This document shows positions 30,618 through 40,596 of a stretch of 64,000 nucleotides of DNA, piece by piece. The stretch's first letter is position 1; every line of letters starts with the position of its first letter. The DNA is from Erwinia endophytica (GTDB lineage Bacteria > Pseudomonadota > Gammaproteobacteria > Enterobacterales > Enterobacteriaceae): assembly GCF_009295515.1 (NCBI RefSeq), contig NZ_RQVV01000011.1, forward strand, positions 248,001-312,000. Direction: 5' to 3'. The notes below the pieces were generated by a model. It was not told the origin of the DNA. It did not search any database and worked only from the letters and a program-made list of their open reading frames with translations. Made by a program: the position numbers and the translations under genes.

Positions 30618-31892
30618 ATGTGTTCATCGCACCAGGCCTGTCAATGGATGCTTTGCCCGCAGTGTGACTTGATGACACAGTTGCCGGACCTGAAGCCGGG
30701 CACAAAGGCCAATTGTCCGCGCTGTGAAACTACGCTGACAACGAATTGGCAAGAGCCGCAGAGGCGGCCTACCGGTTATGCGTTGGCGGCGTTATTTATG
30801 CTGGTTCTGGCTAACCTGTTCCCTTTTGTCAACATGCATGTCGCGGGATTAAGCAGTGAAATCACGCTGATGCGTATCCCTCAGGTGATGATATCTGAGA
30901 ATTATAGTAGCCTGGCGACGTTGTTTCTGCTGTTTGTACAGGCGGTGCCCGCAGTCTGTATGGTGGTTATCCTGCTGTTGATCAATCCGGTCAGCTTGCC
31001 GTTGCCATTAAAGCGCAGTATGGCTCGGGTATTGTTTCAGCTTAAAAGTTGGGGAATGGCGGAAATCTTTCTCGCTGGGGTGCTGGTCAGTTTTGTGAAG
31101 CTGATGGCTTATGGTGACATCGGCATCGGTACCAGTTTTATTCCCTGGTGCCTCTTTTGCCTGTTGCAATTGCGAGCGTTCCAGTGTGTCGATCGTCGTT
31201 GGCTGTGGGGACATATTGCGCCGGTTCCGGCATTACCTGCCCGTCCTATCCCGGCAATCAGTGGTATTCAGCAAGGTATGCGTTCCTGCGGCTGTTGTAC
31301 CGCTGTGTTGGCGGCAGACCAGTTTACCTGTCCACGCTGCGGTACGGGGGGCTATGTTCGTCGTCGTAATAGTCTGCAGTGGACGATGGCTCTATTGCTG
31401 ACGTCCTTTCTGCTCTATATCCCGGCTAATCTGCTGCCTATTATGGTGACAGAAGCGCTGGGGAATAAGATTACCTCGACGATCATGGCGGGTGTGGTGC
31501 TCTTATGGAGCGATGGATCATACCCAGTGGCCCTGGTTATCTTTATCGCCAGTATTATGGTGCCCTCGCTGAAAATGCTGGCGATTGTCTGGCTGTGTTG
31601 GGATGCTAACGGTAAAAGCAAGCCGTATCAGGACAGTGAAAGGATGCATAAAATCTATGAAGTGGTGGAGTTTGTCGGTCGCTGGTCGATGATTGATGTC
31701 TTTGTTATTGCTGTGTTGTCTGCACTGGTACGAATGGGGCAGCTAATGAGTATTTATCCCGCAACCGGGGCGTTACTGTTTGCTGTGGTGGTCATTCTGA
31801 CCATGTTTGCCGCCATGACATTCGACCCCCGTCTCACCTGGGATCGTGTCCGTGAAAAGAGTCTTGAGGAGCCGAGCATTGAAGGAAAATAA
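30618..31892 (+). CDS. pqiA: Intermembrane lipid transport membrane protein PqiA
   Basis: 424 residues. Inner-membrane protein of the PqiABC system, which bridges inner and outer membrane for lipid traffic; paraquat-inducible in E. coli. Two halves each begin with a zinc-ribbon-like CXXC pair (CPQCDLMTQLPD...NCPRC near 14-37; CGCCTAVLAADQFTCPRCG near 227-245) followed by four membrane helices. The stop lies 14 bases inside pqiB. Confidence 0.95.
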   Translation: MCSSHQACQWMLCPQCDLMTQLPDLKPGTKANCPRCETTLTTNWQEPQRRPTGYALAALFMLVLANLFPFVNMHVAGLSSEITLMRIPQVMISENYSSLATLFLLFVQAVPAVCMVVILLLINPVSLPLPLKRSMARVLFQLKSWGMAEIFLAGVLVSFVKLMAYGDIGIGTSFIPWCLFCLLQLRAFQCVDRRWLWGHIAPVPALPARPIPAISGIQQGMRSCGCCTAVLAADQFTCPRCGTGGYVRRRNSLQWTMALLLTSFLLYIPANLLPIMVTEALGNKITSTIMAGVVLLWSDGSYPVALVIFIASIMVPSLKMLAIVWLCWDANGKSKPYQDSERMHKIYEVVEFVGRWSMIDVFVIAVLSALVRMGQLMSIYPATGALLFAVVVILTMFAAMTFDPRLTWDRVREKSLEEPSIEGK

Positions 31893-33522
31893 TCACGGTG
31901 TGGCGACGGTTGATCAAATCAAACGCTGGTCACCCGTCTGGATCATTCCCATTATCACTGTGCTGATCGGTGCATGGATTCTGTTTTACCATTTTAGCCA
32001 TCAAGGGCCAGAGGTGACGCTGATTACGACCAACGCGGAAGGTATTGTGGAGGGGAAAACCACCATAAAAAGCCGTAGTGTGGATGTTGGCGTAGTGGAA
32101 AGCGCGGTGTTGACTGACGATCTTCATCATGTGGAGGTCAAAGCGCGTCTGAATTCCGGTATGGAAAAGCTATTGAAGGGCGACAGTGCTTTTTGGGTCG
32201 TTAAACCCACCATTGGTCGTGGCGGTGTGAGTGGATTGGGAACCTTGCTTTCCGGCGCTTATATTGAACTGCAGCCAGGAAATAAAGGCGCTAAACCAGG
32301 ACATTACAACCTACTGGACGCACCACCGCTCGCGCCACCTGATGCGAAAGGAATCAGGATTATATTGGACAGTAATCGGGCCGGTCAGTTAACCCCCGGT
32401 GATCCCGTACTGTTCCGGGGTTATCGAGTGGGGTCTGTGGAAACCAGTGACTTTGACGCCGATAAGCGCATGATGACTTATCAGCTGTTTATTACCTCGC
32501 CTTATGATCGGTTAGTCACCACCAATGTGCGTTTCTGGAAAGACAGCGGCATTGCCGTGAATATGTCGGCTTCGGGTATGCGTGTTGAGATGGGATCGCT
32601 CACCACGTTATTCAGCGGTGGTGTCAGCTTTGACGTACCGGACGGCTGGGGGCTGGGGCAGTTGGCACAGAATAAAGCTGAATACAAGTTATTCGACGAT
32701 CAACGTAGTATTCAGGACTCATTGTACACCGTACATAAAGATTTCCTGCTGTTTTTTAATGATTCTATCCGCGGTCTGCAGGCAGGCGCACCGGTCGAGT
32801 TCCGGGGCATTCGCCTGGGAACGGTTGCTCAGGTTCCGTATCAATCGAAAGAGATAGCGCAGCATTTGAATAGCGACTATCGCATTCCTGTCCTGATCCG
32901 TATTGAACCTGATCGTTTTGACAGTATGCTGAATAAGGATTTCAATATCGATCGTCACCTGGAAGACGGCATTAAAGCTGGCTTGCGCGCATCGCTGAAA
33001 TCAGCCAATTTGCTGACTGGTTCGTTGTACATCGACTTGGATTTCTATGACGATGCTAAACCGTATACCGGGCCGTCTGCCTTTGCTGGCTATACGTTGA
33101 TACCGACCACAAATGGCGGTTTGGCGCAGATCCAGCAGAAGCTGGTGACGACACTGGATAAGATTAACAATCTGCCGTTGAATCCGATGATCGATCAGGC
33201 GACGGGAACCTTGAGAGAGAGCCAGAGTACACTGCGCGAACTGCAGAAAACGCTGGATAACATCAATCAGATAACCGGAAGCCAGTCGATGAAACAGTTG
33301 CCGCAGGATATGCAACAAACCCTACGTGAGCTGAATAGCAGCATGAAAGCTTTCCAACCTGGCTCGCCAGCGTATAACCGCATGGTGGGTAATATGCAGC
33401 GGCTTGATCAAGTATTGCGTGAGTTGCAGCCGGTACTGAAAACGCTGAATAGTAAGAGCAATGCATTGGTGTTTGAAGCGAAACCCGGACAGGATCCACA
33501 GCCGAAGAGGGCGAAACAATGA
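31879..33522 (+). CDS. pqiB: MCE-domain lipid transport protein PqiB
   Basis: 547 residues (E. coli 546) from TTG 31879, which has GAGGAG 8 bases upstream and the family N-terminus (KENNHGVATVDQIKRWSPVWIIPI); a longer frame starts at 31846 but lacks support. One N-terminal membrane helix, then three tandem MCE domains (TLITTNAEGIVEGKTTIKSR..., IILDSNRAGQLTPGDPVLFRGYRVG, FNDSIRGLQAGAPVEFRGIRLG), then a long helical region that forms the tube tip. Ends PQPKRAKQ as in E. coli. Overlaps pqiC by four bases. Confidence 0.95.
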   Translation: MKENNHGVATVDQIKRWSPVWIIPIITVLIGAWILFYHFSHQGPEVTLITTNAEGIVEGKTTIKSRSVDVGVVESAVLTDDLHHVEVKARLNSGMEKLLKGDSAFWVVKPTIGRGGVSGLGTLLSGAYIELQPGNKGAKPGHYNLLDAPPLAPPDAKGIRIILDSNRAGQLTPGDPVLFRGYRVGSVETSDFDADKRMMTYQLFITSPYDRLVTTNVRFWKDSGIAVNMSASGMRVEMGSLTTLFSGGVSFDVPDGWGLGQLAQNKAEYKLFDDQRSIQDSLYTVHKDFLLFFNDSIRGLQAGAPVEFRGIRLGTVAQVPYQSKEIAQHLNSDYRIPVLIRIEPDRFDSMLNKDFNIDRHLEDGIKAGLRASLKSANLLTGSLYIDLDFYDDAKPYTGPSAFAGYTLIPTTNGGLAQIQQKLVTTLDKINNLPLNPMIDQATGTLRESQSTLRELQKTLDNINQITGSQSMKQLPQDMQQTLRELNSSMKAFQPGSPAYNRMVGNMQRLDQVLRELQPVLKTLNSKSNALVFEAKPGQDPQPKRAKQ

Positions 33523-34091
33523 TGAAATGGATACCCATTGTGCTGACGCTGGCGTTGACGGCCTGTAGCGGTAGTACCTCCAAAACGACTTACTATCAGC
33601 TCCCCGCGGCGGAGAAGAGTGCCGCGGCGGTGGTCAGTAGTACAGATACGTTACGTCCTGCTGTGTTTGTGCAGCAGGTCTCTGTTCCCGATTATCTGGC
33701 TGGCAACGGACTGGTTTATCAGAGTAGTGATGTGAAGTATGTCATTGCCAGTAACCACCTTTGGGCCAGTCCGCTTGATCAACAACTGCAGCAGACGCTG
33801 GTGGCGAATTTGAGTGCGGCGTTGCCGGGTTGGCTGGTTTCCGGTTCGCCATTAGGTGCCCAACAGGATACGCTGAACGTCAACGTGACCGGTTTCCAGG
33901 GACGTTATGATGGTCAGGTGGTGATCAGCGGTGACTGGGTACTGGAGCATCAGGGGCAGATTTTGAAACATTCCTTTGCCTTGACGTTGCCGCAGGCGGA
34001 GGATGGCTACGATGCGTTAGTGAGAACACTGGCTAAAGGATGGCAGCAGGAAGCGCAACAAATAGCTGATGCGATCCGCAGTAAAAATTAA
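33519..34091 (+). CDS. pqiC: Outer-membrane lipoprotein PqiC
   Basis: 190 residues (189 from the second ATG). Lipoprotein signal with lipobox LTAC (Cys16). PF03886-type domain: YYQLPAAEKS, VSVPDYLAGNGLVYQSSDVKYVIASNHLWASPLDQQLQQTL. It anchors the PqiB tube at the outer membrane. ATG overlaps the pqiB stop (ATGA), giving a coupled rlmL-uup-pqiABC array. Confidence 0.95.
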   Translation: MMKWIPIVLTLALTACSGSTSKTTYYQLPAAEKSAAAVVSSTDTLRPAVFVQQVSVPDYLAGNGLVYQSSDVKYVIASNHLWASPLDQQLQQTLVANLSAALPGWLVSGSPLGAQQDTLNVNVTGFQGRYDGQVVISGDWVLEHQGQILKHSFALTLPQAEDGYDALVRTLAKGWQQEAQQIADAIRSKN

Positions 34092-34112
34092 AAGAAATTA
34101 ATCTATAACGCT

Positions 34113-34168
34113 AACCCCTTGATTGTTGCAAAATCAGATTTTTGCGCGGTCATGGGGTTTTTTTTTGC
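34113..34168 (+). terminator. Terminator after pqiC
   Basis: AACCCC (34113-34118) pairs with GGGGTT (about 34153-34158) enclosing a second small stem (GCAAAAATC-like), followed by nine T. Confidence 0.65.
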
Positions 34169-34374
34169 TTTACAGCGGTTTATTTGTCTTTTTTCGGTTT
34201 TTTCAGGCGAGAATTTCCCCTCATTTTCTCATGGTAATATGACATTGGCGTGAAATTTGCGGATTGATTTCTGCTGCTGATGGCGCTAAAAATTAAAGTG
34301 TGGTTGCAAATAAAGCAATCACTGATTTCTTTCCACCAGATTCCACCTGACCTGAAGAGGGGATTGCAGGCATG

Positions 34375-34542
34375 ATGAAGAGACAGAAACGAGATCGACT
34401 CGAACGGGCACATTCCAGAGGCTACCAGGCTGGTCTTACCGGACGCTCGAAAGAAATGTGTCCCTATCAAATGATAGACGCGAGGTCTCACTGGTTGGGA
34501 GGCTGGCGACAAGCCATGGAGGACAGGACGGTTAGTGTATAA
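34375..34542 (+). CDS. rmf: Ribosome modulation factor
   Basis: 55 residues, exactly the E. coli length, from the second of two tandem ATGs (34375). RMF converts 70S ribosomes to inactive 100S dimers in stationary phase. MKRQKRDRLERAHSRGYQAG is nearly the E. coli sequence, followed by GRSKEMCPYQ and the RSHWLGGWRQAMEDR helix. GAAGAGGGG lies upstream. It is short but unmistakable. Own transcription unit between two terminators, transcribed toward fabA. Confidence 0.97.
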   Translation: MKRQKRDRLERAHSRGYQAGLTGRSKEMCPYQMIDARSHWLGGWRQAMEDRTVSV

Positions 34543-34636
34543 CCCGATTGTCCACGTCATATAACCTGAATACCCACGTTCGTAAAACGGGAACGATATG
34601 TTTGTGGAACGGGGAACTTCAGGTTTTAAAAGGAAG

Positions 34637-34667
34637 AACCTCCGCAGACGCGGAGGTTTCCGTTTTA
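34637..34667. terminator. Bidirectional terminator between rmf and fabA
   Basis: Nine-base perfect stem AACCTCCGC / GCGGAGGTT (34637-34645, 34650-34658) with AGAC loop; T-rich tails on both strands. Confidence 0.8.
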
Positions 34668-34676
34668 GAAATGGGG

Positions 34677-35195
34677 CTAAAACGCAGCAGTATCTTTAAA
34701 CAGGCCCACTTTCAGATCGGTCGCGGTATAGATAACCTGGCCGTCTACCAGCACTTCACCGTCAGCCACACCCATCACCAGCTTGCGATTAATCACACGC
34801 TTGAAGTGAATACGATAAGAAACTTTTTTCGCGGTGGGTAAAACCTGACCAGTGAATTTCACTTCACCCACGCCCAGAGCCCGGCCTTTACCTTCAGCAC
34901 CTAACCAGCCAAGGTAGAAACCTACCAATTGCCACATGGCATCCAGCCCCAGACAACCCGGCATTACCGGGTCGCCGATAAAATGACAGTCAAAGAACCA
35001 CAGATCTGGATGAATATCCAGTTCAGCTTCGACGAAACCTTTACCGTAGTTACCGCCGTCTTCGGTCATTTTCACTACGCGGTCCATCATCAACATGCTT
35101 CCAGAAGGTAACGGTGGACCTTCGGCGCCAAACAGTTCACCGCGACCAGAGGCAATGAGGTCTTCTTTTGTATAGGATTCGCGTTTATCTACCAT
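34677..35195 (-). CDS. fabA: 3-hydroxydecanoyl-ACP dehydratase/isomerase
   Basis: 172 residues as in E. coli. Dehydrates 3-hydroxydecanoyl-ACP and isomerises the trans-2 product to cis-3, the branch to unsaturated fatty acids. Single hot-dog fold with the catalytic His in [19 protein letters not shown] (about residue 71) and Asp (about 85). Starts [24 protein letters not shown] perfect 12-bp palindrome lies 35-46 bases upstream. Confidence 0.97.
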   Translation of the reverse strand: MVDKRESYTKEDLIASGRGELFGAEGPPLPSGSMLMMDRVVKMTEDGGNYGKGFVEAELDIHPDLWFFDCHFIGDPVMPGCLGLDAMWQLVGFYLGWLGAEGKGRALGVGEVKFTGQVLPTAKKVSYRIHFKRVINRKLVMGVADGEVLVDGQVIYTATDLKVGLFKDTAAF

Positions 35196-35229
35196 GTTCT
35201 CAATAAGCCTTATTTTAATGAATCACCAA

Positions 35230-35241
35230 GGTTAGCTAACC
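35230..35241. promoter_or_regulatory. Palindrome upstream of fabA, possible operator
   Basis: GGTTAGCTAACC is a perfect 12-bp palindrome in the 67-bp gap before fabA. fabA in E. coli is controlled by FadR and FabR; this sequence matches neither well-known consensus clearly, so the binder is unknown. Confidence 0.35.
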
Positions 35242-35262
35242 AAAGTAAGCTGAACAAATCGA

Positions 35263-37017
35263 TCAGCTCCGGTTGAACCAGTTAAACCAGCGCAGCAGCC
35301 ACGGACGCTGACGCCCGTCATGCTGATTAATTTGTGCAATACGTTCCTGTATCGTTCGTCGCAGGCAAGGTGCATTTTCTTTTTCCCATTCTGCACCGGT
35401 GAGCAACGGCAGGGCTTCATCCACGTTGCTGACCGCCCAAATAGTGAATTTTCCTTCACGTACGGCATCTACCACTTCCTGCTGTAGCGAGAGATGACGC
35501 ACGTTAGCGGTCGGGATAATTACCCCCTGGTTGCCAGTCAGATTACGTTGGTTACAGATATGGAAAAAGCCTTCAATTTTCTCATTCAAGCCGCCAACGG
35601 GTTGCACTCGGCCAAACTGATCAACCGAACCGGTCACGGCAATTTGCTGATTGACAGGTTGGCCCGACAGGGCGCTGATCAGCGCACAAAGCTCAGCAAG
35701 AGAGGCGCTGTCGCCATCCACTTCAGAGTACGACTGTTCGAAGACCAGCGAAGCGGAGAAGGGCAACTGCTGTTCCAGTTCCAGTTCTGAAATCAACCAG
35801 GCCTGCATGATCATCATACCTTTTGCATGGATATTGCCACCCAGTTCGGCTTTACGTTCCACATCTGTGAATTCGCCGTCACCGACATGTACCACACAGC
35901 TAATACGGGAAGGTTCACCAAATGCACGTGGATGACCAGGGAATTCAATCACCGAAAGGGCATTGATCTGACCGACCATTTCCCCTTCGGTTTCAATCAA
36001 AATTTGATCGAGCAGAATTTCATCGCGTACGCGTTCGGCCAGGAAACCCTCTCGCCACTCGCGAGTCTCAAGCGCACTTTGCAGATGTTCACCACCGAGG
36101 TTTTCATCCGGGCTGTACATCGCCGCATCCTGCAATTGGTGGGTAATCCATGCAGGACAAAGTGGCAGGGTATCCTGATCTCCGGTATAACGGACGGCTT
36201 CACGGATCAGCACTGGCCAAAAGTCATCAGCAATCGCTTTGATATTCTCGCTGTTGGCCAGAGTACGGATCCATTTAATCCACAGACCGAATGCTTCATT
36301 GTCAACAATTTGAATGTTTTCTTCAAATTCAGAATAAAGCGCCTTGCTGGCCAGCTCGGGCTCCATCTCCTGGAAGTCAGCCAACGCATCGCGCTCACCA
36401 GCCAGTACCAGGCGGAATTGTAACGGCATGGAGGGCACCGTTACCGGTAATGGTCGGGATTCATCCGGAGAATACCAGTCAAATTGCTGAGTAGTAAGAA
36501 TTTTTCTGAGTCGCAACCACAATAAAGGTTGTGCCAGCAGGGTACGAAGGGAGAGGATCAACGTGCCGCCGTTGGCCTGATGGACTAACCCGGGTTGCAG
36601 TGTAAGGGTATTATTATACTGCCGGAGGCAGCCGAACAGCTGTTCGGCCTCAATCCAGTCCGCGTGCTGAATACCGCCGACACTGGCGAAATTGTCCTGC
36701 TCTGATTCCGCAGGGCGCCAGCTGATTGACATGCCGTCAATCAGGTAATGACCGCCATAGAGTTCCGTTTCATCCGTTGCTGCAATACCGCTCAGCACTT
36801 TCTGTAGCAAAGTCTGGTATTCAACGTCTTCAGCCATCTTTACCAGCATCAGAGGTAATTTAGCCGGTGTTTGCAGCAGTAAATTCAGTCCGTTAAACAG
36901 ACGGGATTGTATTGCGGCAAAGCAACTGGAATCATCTTCAGGTAGCTGAGAAAAAAGAGGCTGAACGCTGCTGGTATCGGGCTGTAGGGCGCGCCATTCG
37001 AGTCGGTTGTTGGTCAA
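35263..37017 (-). CDS. ycbZ: Lon protease homolog YcbZ (LonH)
   Basis: 584 residues (E. coli 586) from TTG 37015-37017; no ATG matches the family N-terminus. The C-terminal third is a Lon-type proteolytic domain with the Ser-Lys dyad: Ser in EVDGDSASLAELCAL and Lys in GGLNEKIEGFF. Upstream is an AAA-like region without a recognisable Walker A, as usual in this subfamily (FGCLRQYNNTLTLQPGLVHQANGGTLILSLRTLL). Cellular substrates are not established. Divergent from matP. Confidence 0.93.
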   Translation of the reverse strand: MTNNRLEWRALQPDTSSVQPLFSQLPEDDSSCFAAIQSRLFNGLNLLLQTPAKLPLMLVKMAEDVEYQTLLQKVLSGIAATDETELYGGHYLIDGMSISWRPAESEQDNFASVGGIQHADWIEAEQLFGCLRQYNNTLTLQPGLVHQANGGTLILSLRTLLAQPLLWLRLRKILTTQQFDWYSPDESRPLPVTVPSMPLQFRLVLAGERDALADFQEMEPELASKALYSEFEENIQIVDNEAFGLWIKWIRTLANSENIKAIADDFWPVLIREAVRYTGDQDTLPLCPAWITHQLQDAAMYSPDENLGGEHLQSALETREWREGFLAERVRDEILLDQILIETEGEMVGQINALSVIEFPGHPRAFGEPSRISCVVHVGDGEFTDVERKAELGGNIHAKGMMIMQAWLISELELEQQLPFSASLVFEQSYSEVDGDSASLAELCALISALSGQPVNQQIAVTGSVDQFGRVQPVGGLNEKIEGFFHICNQRNLTGNQGVIIPTANVRHLSLQQEVVDAVREGKFTIWAVSNVDEALPLLTGAEWEKENAPCLRRTIQERIAQINQHDGRQRPWLLRWFNWFNRS

Positions 37018-37202
37018 AGTTATCGTAATTTTCTGAAATGAGTAAAAGCGGCATTATACAAGATTTCAGCCTGTTAAGCACCGTAGACATGCACTTCGCT
37101 ATGAGTAGATATTAGGGTTGTAGTGACAACTTCGTTTTCTATGCGGCAGCGCTAAAAAAAGCTGTTATTCTAAATAGGTTATAAGAACAGCGTGAGATTC
37201 CG

Positions 37203-37658
37203 ATGAAATATCAGCAACTGGAAAATCTTGAAAGCGGATGGAAATGGAAATACCTGGTCAAAAAACACCGGGAAGGTGAAGCAATCACACGCTATCTGGA
37301 ATTCAGTGCGGCACAGGCGGCGGTGGATGAACTGCTGGTGATGGAAAATCGCCCGGTTGACGTGCTGCAGTGGATCTCGCGTCATATTAATCCGGCGCTG
37401 GAAAACCGCATGAAGCAGACCATTCGAGCCCGGCGTAAGCGCCATTTCAATGCGGAACATCAGCATACCCGGAAAAAATCAATCGATCTGGAATATCTGG
37501 TATGGCAACGACTGGCGGGGTTAGCACAGCGTAGAGGTAGCACCTTATCGGAAACGATTGTTCAGTTGATCGAAGATGCGGAACACAAAGAAAAGTATGC
37601 CAGTCAGATGTCTTCACTGAAACAGGACCTGAGGGCGATTTTGGGTAAGCCGGATTGA
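37203..37658 (+). CDS. matP: Terminus macrodomain protein MatP
   Basis: 151 residues (E. coli 150). Ribbon-helix-helix DNA-binding protein that recognises matS sites and organises the Ter macrodomain, linking it to the divisome. N-terminus [26 protein letters not shown], then the [40 protein letters not shown] ribbon-helix-helix, then a C-terminal coiled coil for tetramerisation. By eye I found no perfect matS site in the window. Confidence 0.97.
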   Translation: MKYQQLENLESGWKWKYLVKKHREGEAITRYLEFSAAQAAVDELLVMENRPVDVLQWISRHINPALENRMKQTIRARRKRHFNAEHQHTRKKSIDLEYLVWQRLAGLAQRRGSTLSETIVQLIEDAEHKEKYASQMSSLKQDLRAILGKPD

Positions 37659-37708
37659 CAGAGGAATAGCAGGACGTTGAGATAAATTGTTATTGCCAGA
37701 ATAGACAT

Positions 37709-37750
37709 AAAAAATCAGGCCTGAACTATGTTTAGGCCTGATTGTCTTTT
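37709..37750. terminator. Bidirectional terminator between matP and ompA
   Basis: Perfect 10-base arms AATCAGGCCT / AGGCCTGATT (37713-37722, 37734-37743); on the minus strand a T-run follows for ompA. Confidence 0.8.
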
Positions 37751-37822
37751 ACCGGCTGGGATAGCTTAAGCTTCCCCAAACGACCGACATGATGCCGTGT
37801 CCGGTTTTATCAAAGGAGAAAC

Positions 37823-38890
37823 TTAGCCCTGAGGCTGAGTTACAACGTCTTTGATACCTTTAACCTGAATTTCTACACGACGATCCGGTGACAGGCAATC
37901 GATCAGGGCTTTACGGCCTTTCACGCTGTCACAGGTGTTGCCGGTAACTGGGTTAGATTTACCCATACCGCGTGCAGAGATTTTGTTTGAAGGGATGCCT
38001 TTAGAAACAAGGTAGTCAACTACGGACTGAGCACGTTTCTCAGACAGTTTCTGGTTGTACTGCTCTGAGCCGATACGGTCAGTGAAGCCCAGAACCACTA
38101 CGCTACCATCTTTAGGATCAAGAGAGCTCAACTGGGTGTACAGCTGATCCAGTGCTTGCTGTCCTTCTGGCTTCAATGTTGACTTGTTGAAGGTGAACAG
38201 AACGTCAGATTTCAGCGTGAAACGTTTGGTTTCAACAACTGGAGCTGGAGCTGGAGCAGGCGCCGGAGCTGCTGCTTCGTCCTGACCAAAGCGGTAAGAA
38301 ACACCGACGCTCAGCATGCTGTTATCTGGACGCGCACCAACGGTGTTTGCATCACCGATGTTGCTAACCCACTGGTAGTCCAGACGGGTAGCCCAGTTTT
38401 TGGTCAACGCATATTCAACACCAATTGCTGCCAGTGGAGAAACACCGGTATCGTGATCGCTGATGCGACCAGTCGTTGGGTTAGTCTGCGTTGAATCTGC
38501 ACGCCATACCATGCCGCCCAGACGAGTATAGATGTCCAGGTCGTCAATGATTGGGTAGCTTAATTTAGCAGCCAACTGAACGCCTTGTGCTTTAAATGCA
38601 CCGTTAGTCGAACTACCTTTATTAGGCATACGACCCAACCAGTCATAACCCAGTTCGAAACCCAGGTATTGGTTAACCTGGTAGCCACCGAATGCACCAG
38701 CACCCAGTTGGCTTTCGTGAGTTGGACCGTTGTTGGTATTCTCGTAACCGTTACCATAGTAACCAGTGTCGTGGTACTGAGACCAGCCCAGTTTCGCACC
38801 GGTATACCAGGTGTTATCTTTAGGGGCGGCCTGCGCTACGGTAGCGAAGCCAGCCAGTGCCACTGCAATTGCGATAGCTGTCTTTTTCAT
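37823..38890 (-). CDS. ompA: Outer membrane protein OmpA
   Basis: 355 residues from ATG 38888-38890 after GAGGCGCAAAAA, identical to the E. coli leader. Signal peptide [21 protein letters not shown], eight-stranded barrel (about 22-200, [14 protein letters not shown]... to SVGVSYRFG), Ala-Pro hinge (APAPAPAP, about 212-220), and periplasmic OmpA-like peptidoglycan-binding domain ([26 protein letters not shown], with [23 protein letters not shown]). Ends VVTQPQG. Very long 5' leader, typical for stability and MicA control. Confidence 0.97.
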   Translation of the reverse strand: MKKTAIAIAVALAGFATVAQAAPKDNTWYTGAKLGWSQYHDTGYYGNGYENTNNGPTHESQLGAGAFGGYQVNQYLGFELGYDWLGRMPNKGSSTNGAFKAQGVQLAAKLSYPIIDDLDIYTRLGGMVWRADSTQTNPTTGRISDHDTGVSPLAAIGVEYALTKNWATRLDYQWVSNIGDANTVGARPDNSMLSVGVSYRFGQDEAAAPAPAPAPAPVVETKRFTLKSDVLFTFNKSTLKPEGQQALDQLYTQLSSLDPKDGSVVVLGFTDRIGSEQYNQKLSEKRAQSVVDYLVSKGIPSNKISARGMGKSNPVTGNTCDSVKGRKALIDCLSPDRRVEIQVKGIKDVVTQPQG

Positions 38891-39235
38891 TTTTTGCGCC
38901 TCGTTATCATCCAAATAGGCAATGAGCTTTTGTTCGCTCTTTGATTAATCCTTCGCTGGGTTATGACGCTCGATTATGACCCATCCCAAAAAGGGAGATT
39001 ATTGAGCACCCTAGCGACGTAAAGTCTACAACGTACTGGCAAACTTACAAGCATGATGTGATGTACGCTAGAAAAAAAACAGGCATTCATACACAATTTT
39101 ACACATTTAAGGACAAGTTATGCGCTGGGACAATGTGGTAAAAATGCCGCTAAACCATTGTCACGCCGCGCCATAACATAATCAGAAGGTTATCGTGCCC
39201 TGCCAGAAAAATCCCGATGAGATTAGTCCTATTTT
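38891..39235 (-). promoter_or_regulatory. ompA: ompA promoter and long 5' leader region
   Basis: 345 bases without a gene. The stretch just upstream of the start (TTTGGATGATAACGAGGCGC on the minus strand) equals the E. coli ompA leader, including the Shine-Dalgarno region bound by the small RNA MicA. Promoter elements further upstream were not pinned down. Confidence 0.5.
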
Positions 39236-39238
39236 TAC

Positions 39239-39748
39239 TTAATGATACAAATTAGACTGAATTTTTAAGCCGCTAAAGGGTCTGCGCTGAGAAATATTGC
39301 TGGGGTCTGGACGCATAATCAATCCTAAAGCCTGGCCACAAGACGCTGCATTCTGCAACCTGTGACGATCATCCTCAGTTATCTCATCAGGTAACCAGCT
39401 CAACACCACACTGTAGTTTCCTGTCTGCAAAGCTTTAATCATTGCTTCGACGGTGGTTATCGCATCGGTTGATTGTACCTGCATCACTTTATCCAGCGGT
39501 AAACCAGACTGCTGTAGCCAACTGCGGCTCAGTCTTTGACGAGGGGTCAGCCATAGCTGCCAGCGAGACTGGGTACCCAGTTGCTGTAAAAGCGGCAGCA
39601 ACAGCATCTGGGTCATACCTGATTGACTCTCACTGTAGATTAGTTCACTGATTAATCCAGATACTTTGGCTGTCTGCGGGGCAGAGTGGGATGAGATCGG
39701 ATGAACATTAGCGTTAACAGATTGAGATTTCAGAAAATGAGTTTGCAT
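39239..39748 (-). CDS. sulA: SOS cell division inhibitor SulA
   Basis: 169 residues as in E. coli. Binds FtsZ monomers to block Z-ring assembly during DNA damage; degraded by Lon through its C-terminus. Conserved core [45 protein letters not shown] and C-terminal [11 protein letters not shown] (Lon recognition ends in YH). The N-terminal 30 residues diverge, as usual. LexA box directly upstream. Confidence 0.96.
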   Translation of the reverse strand: MQTHFLKSQSVNANVHPISSHSAPQTAKVSGLISELIYSESQSGMTQMLLLPLLQQLGTQSRWQLWLTPRQRLSRSWLQQSGLPLDKVMQVQSTDAITTVEAMIKALQTGNYSVVLSWLPDEITEDDRHRLQNAASCGQALGLIMRPDPSNISQRRPFSGLKIQSNLYH

Positions 39749-39767
39749 AATGGCATGGCTCGCTGGT

Positions 39768-39787
39768 TACTGTATGTATATACAGTA
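39768..39787 (-). promoter_or_regulatory. LexA (SOS) box of sulA
   Basis: CTGTATGTATATACAG (39770-39785) is a full CTGT-N8-ACAG LexA site with TA flanks, 22 bases upstream of the sulA ATG, as in E. coli. Confidence 0.92.
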
Positions 39788-39962
39788 TATGGGCAGTGGG
39801 CAAAGATCAACCCTATTTTTTGGTAATGTCTCGCAAAAACGCAATGTAAGTGACCGTAACAGCAATTAGTAATTGAACCTATAACTGCGATTGCCTATTT
39901 TCCCAGTGCTGACAGGAAGTTTCAGGGACTTTTTCATCAGACTAATAAATAAGGAAAAAAAT

Positions 39963-40580
39963 ATGGATGGCTCAAATGGCTCAAAAAGCAGGATCGCCAG
40001 CACCAAAATCAAACTTGCAGCATTAGGCGAAATTAAATGCCGTAGCCAGTTTGGCGGTTACAGTCTTTCGGTGGATCATGCTGTCTTTGCGCTGGTCTCG
40101 GAGGGGGAACTGTATTTACGGGCCTGTGAGCAGGTCAATTCTTACCTGACAGAAAGGAAAATGGAGATCTTAACGTTAAATAAAAGAGGGATTCCGGTTG
40201 CGCTTAATTATTATCGGGTTGATGATCCTCTGTGGCAGGCGCCACAGCAGCTTTTGGCACTCTCTAAGTTGTGCCTGCAAGGGGCGCAACAGCAGAAAGC
40301 GAGCATCCACAAGGATCCCCGACTGAAAGATTTACCCAATCTTACTATGCGTCTGGAAGTCTTGCTGCGACACGTTGGGATAAGTACGGTGAGAATGCTG
40401 AAAGAGCAAGGGGCCAAACGTAGTTGGTTAAAATTACATGCCCGGAATAAAAATCTGGGGATCAATGTGTTGTTTGCTCTGGAAGGCGCCATCCTTGGCC
40501 AGCATTATGCGGCGTTACCGCCAGAGTTAAAAGCAGAATTGCGCCACTGGTACAGTGAAGCTCTGCAGATAAATCATTAA
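39963..40580 (+). CDS. sxy: Competence regulator Sxy (TfoX)
   Basis: 205 residues from ATG 39963 after AAGGA (E. coli 209). Sxy acts with CRP at CRP-S promoters to switch on DNA-uptake genes. TfoX N-terminal domain (KCRSQFGGYSLSVDHAVFALVSEGELYLRA) and C-terminal helix-hairpin-like domain (LKDLPNLTMRLEVLLRHVGISTVRMLKEQGA). The open frame begins at 39891 but the extra 24 codons lack family similarity. Lies divergent from sulA, as in E. coli. Confidence 0.95.
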   Translation: MDGSNGSKSRIASTKIKLAALGEIKCRSQFGGYSLSVDHAVFALVSEGELYLRACEQVNSYLTERKMEILTLNKRGIPVALNYYRVDDPLWQAPQQLLALSKLCLQGAQQQKASIHKDPRLKDLPNLTMRLEVLLRHVGISTVRMLKEQGAKRSWLKLHARNKNLGINVLFALEGAILGQHYAALPPELKAELRHWYSEALQINH

Positions 40581-40596
40581 ACAGGGTAACTGCATT

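Noticed and set aside
31846-31878. Longer N-terminus for PqiB from 31846
   Set aside because: The TTG at 31879 has a consensus GAGGAG at proper spacing and gives the family length; the extra residues are shadow of pqiA.
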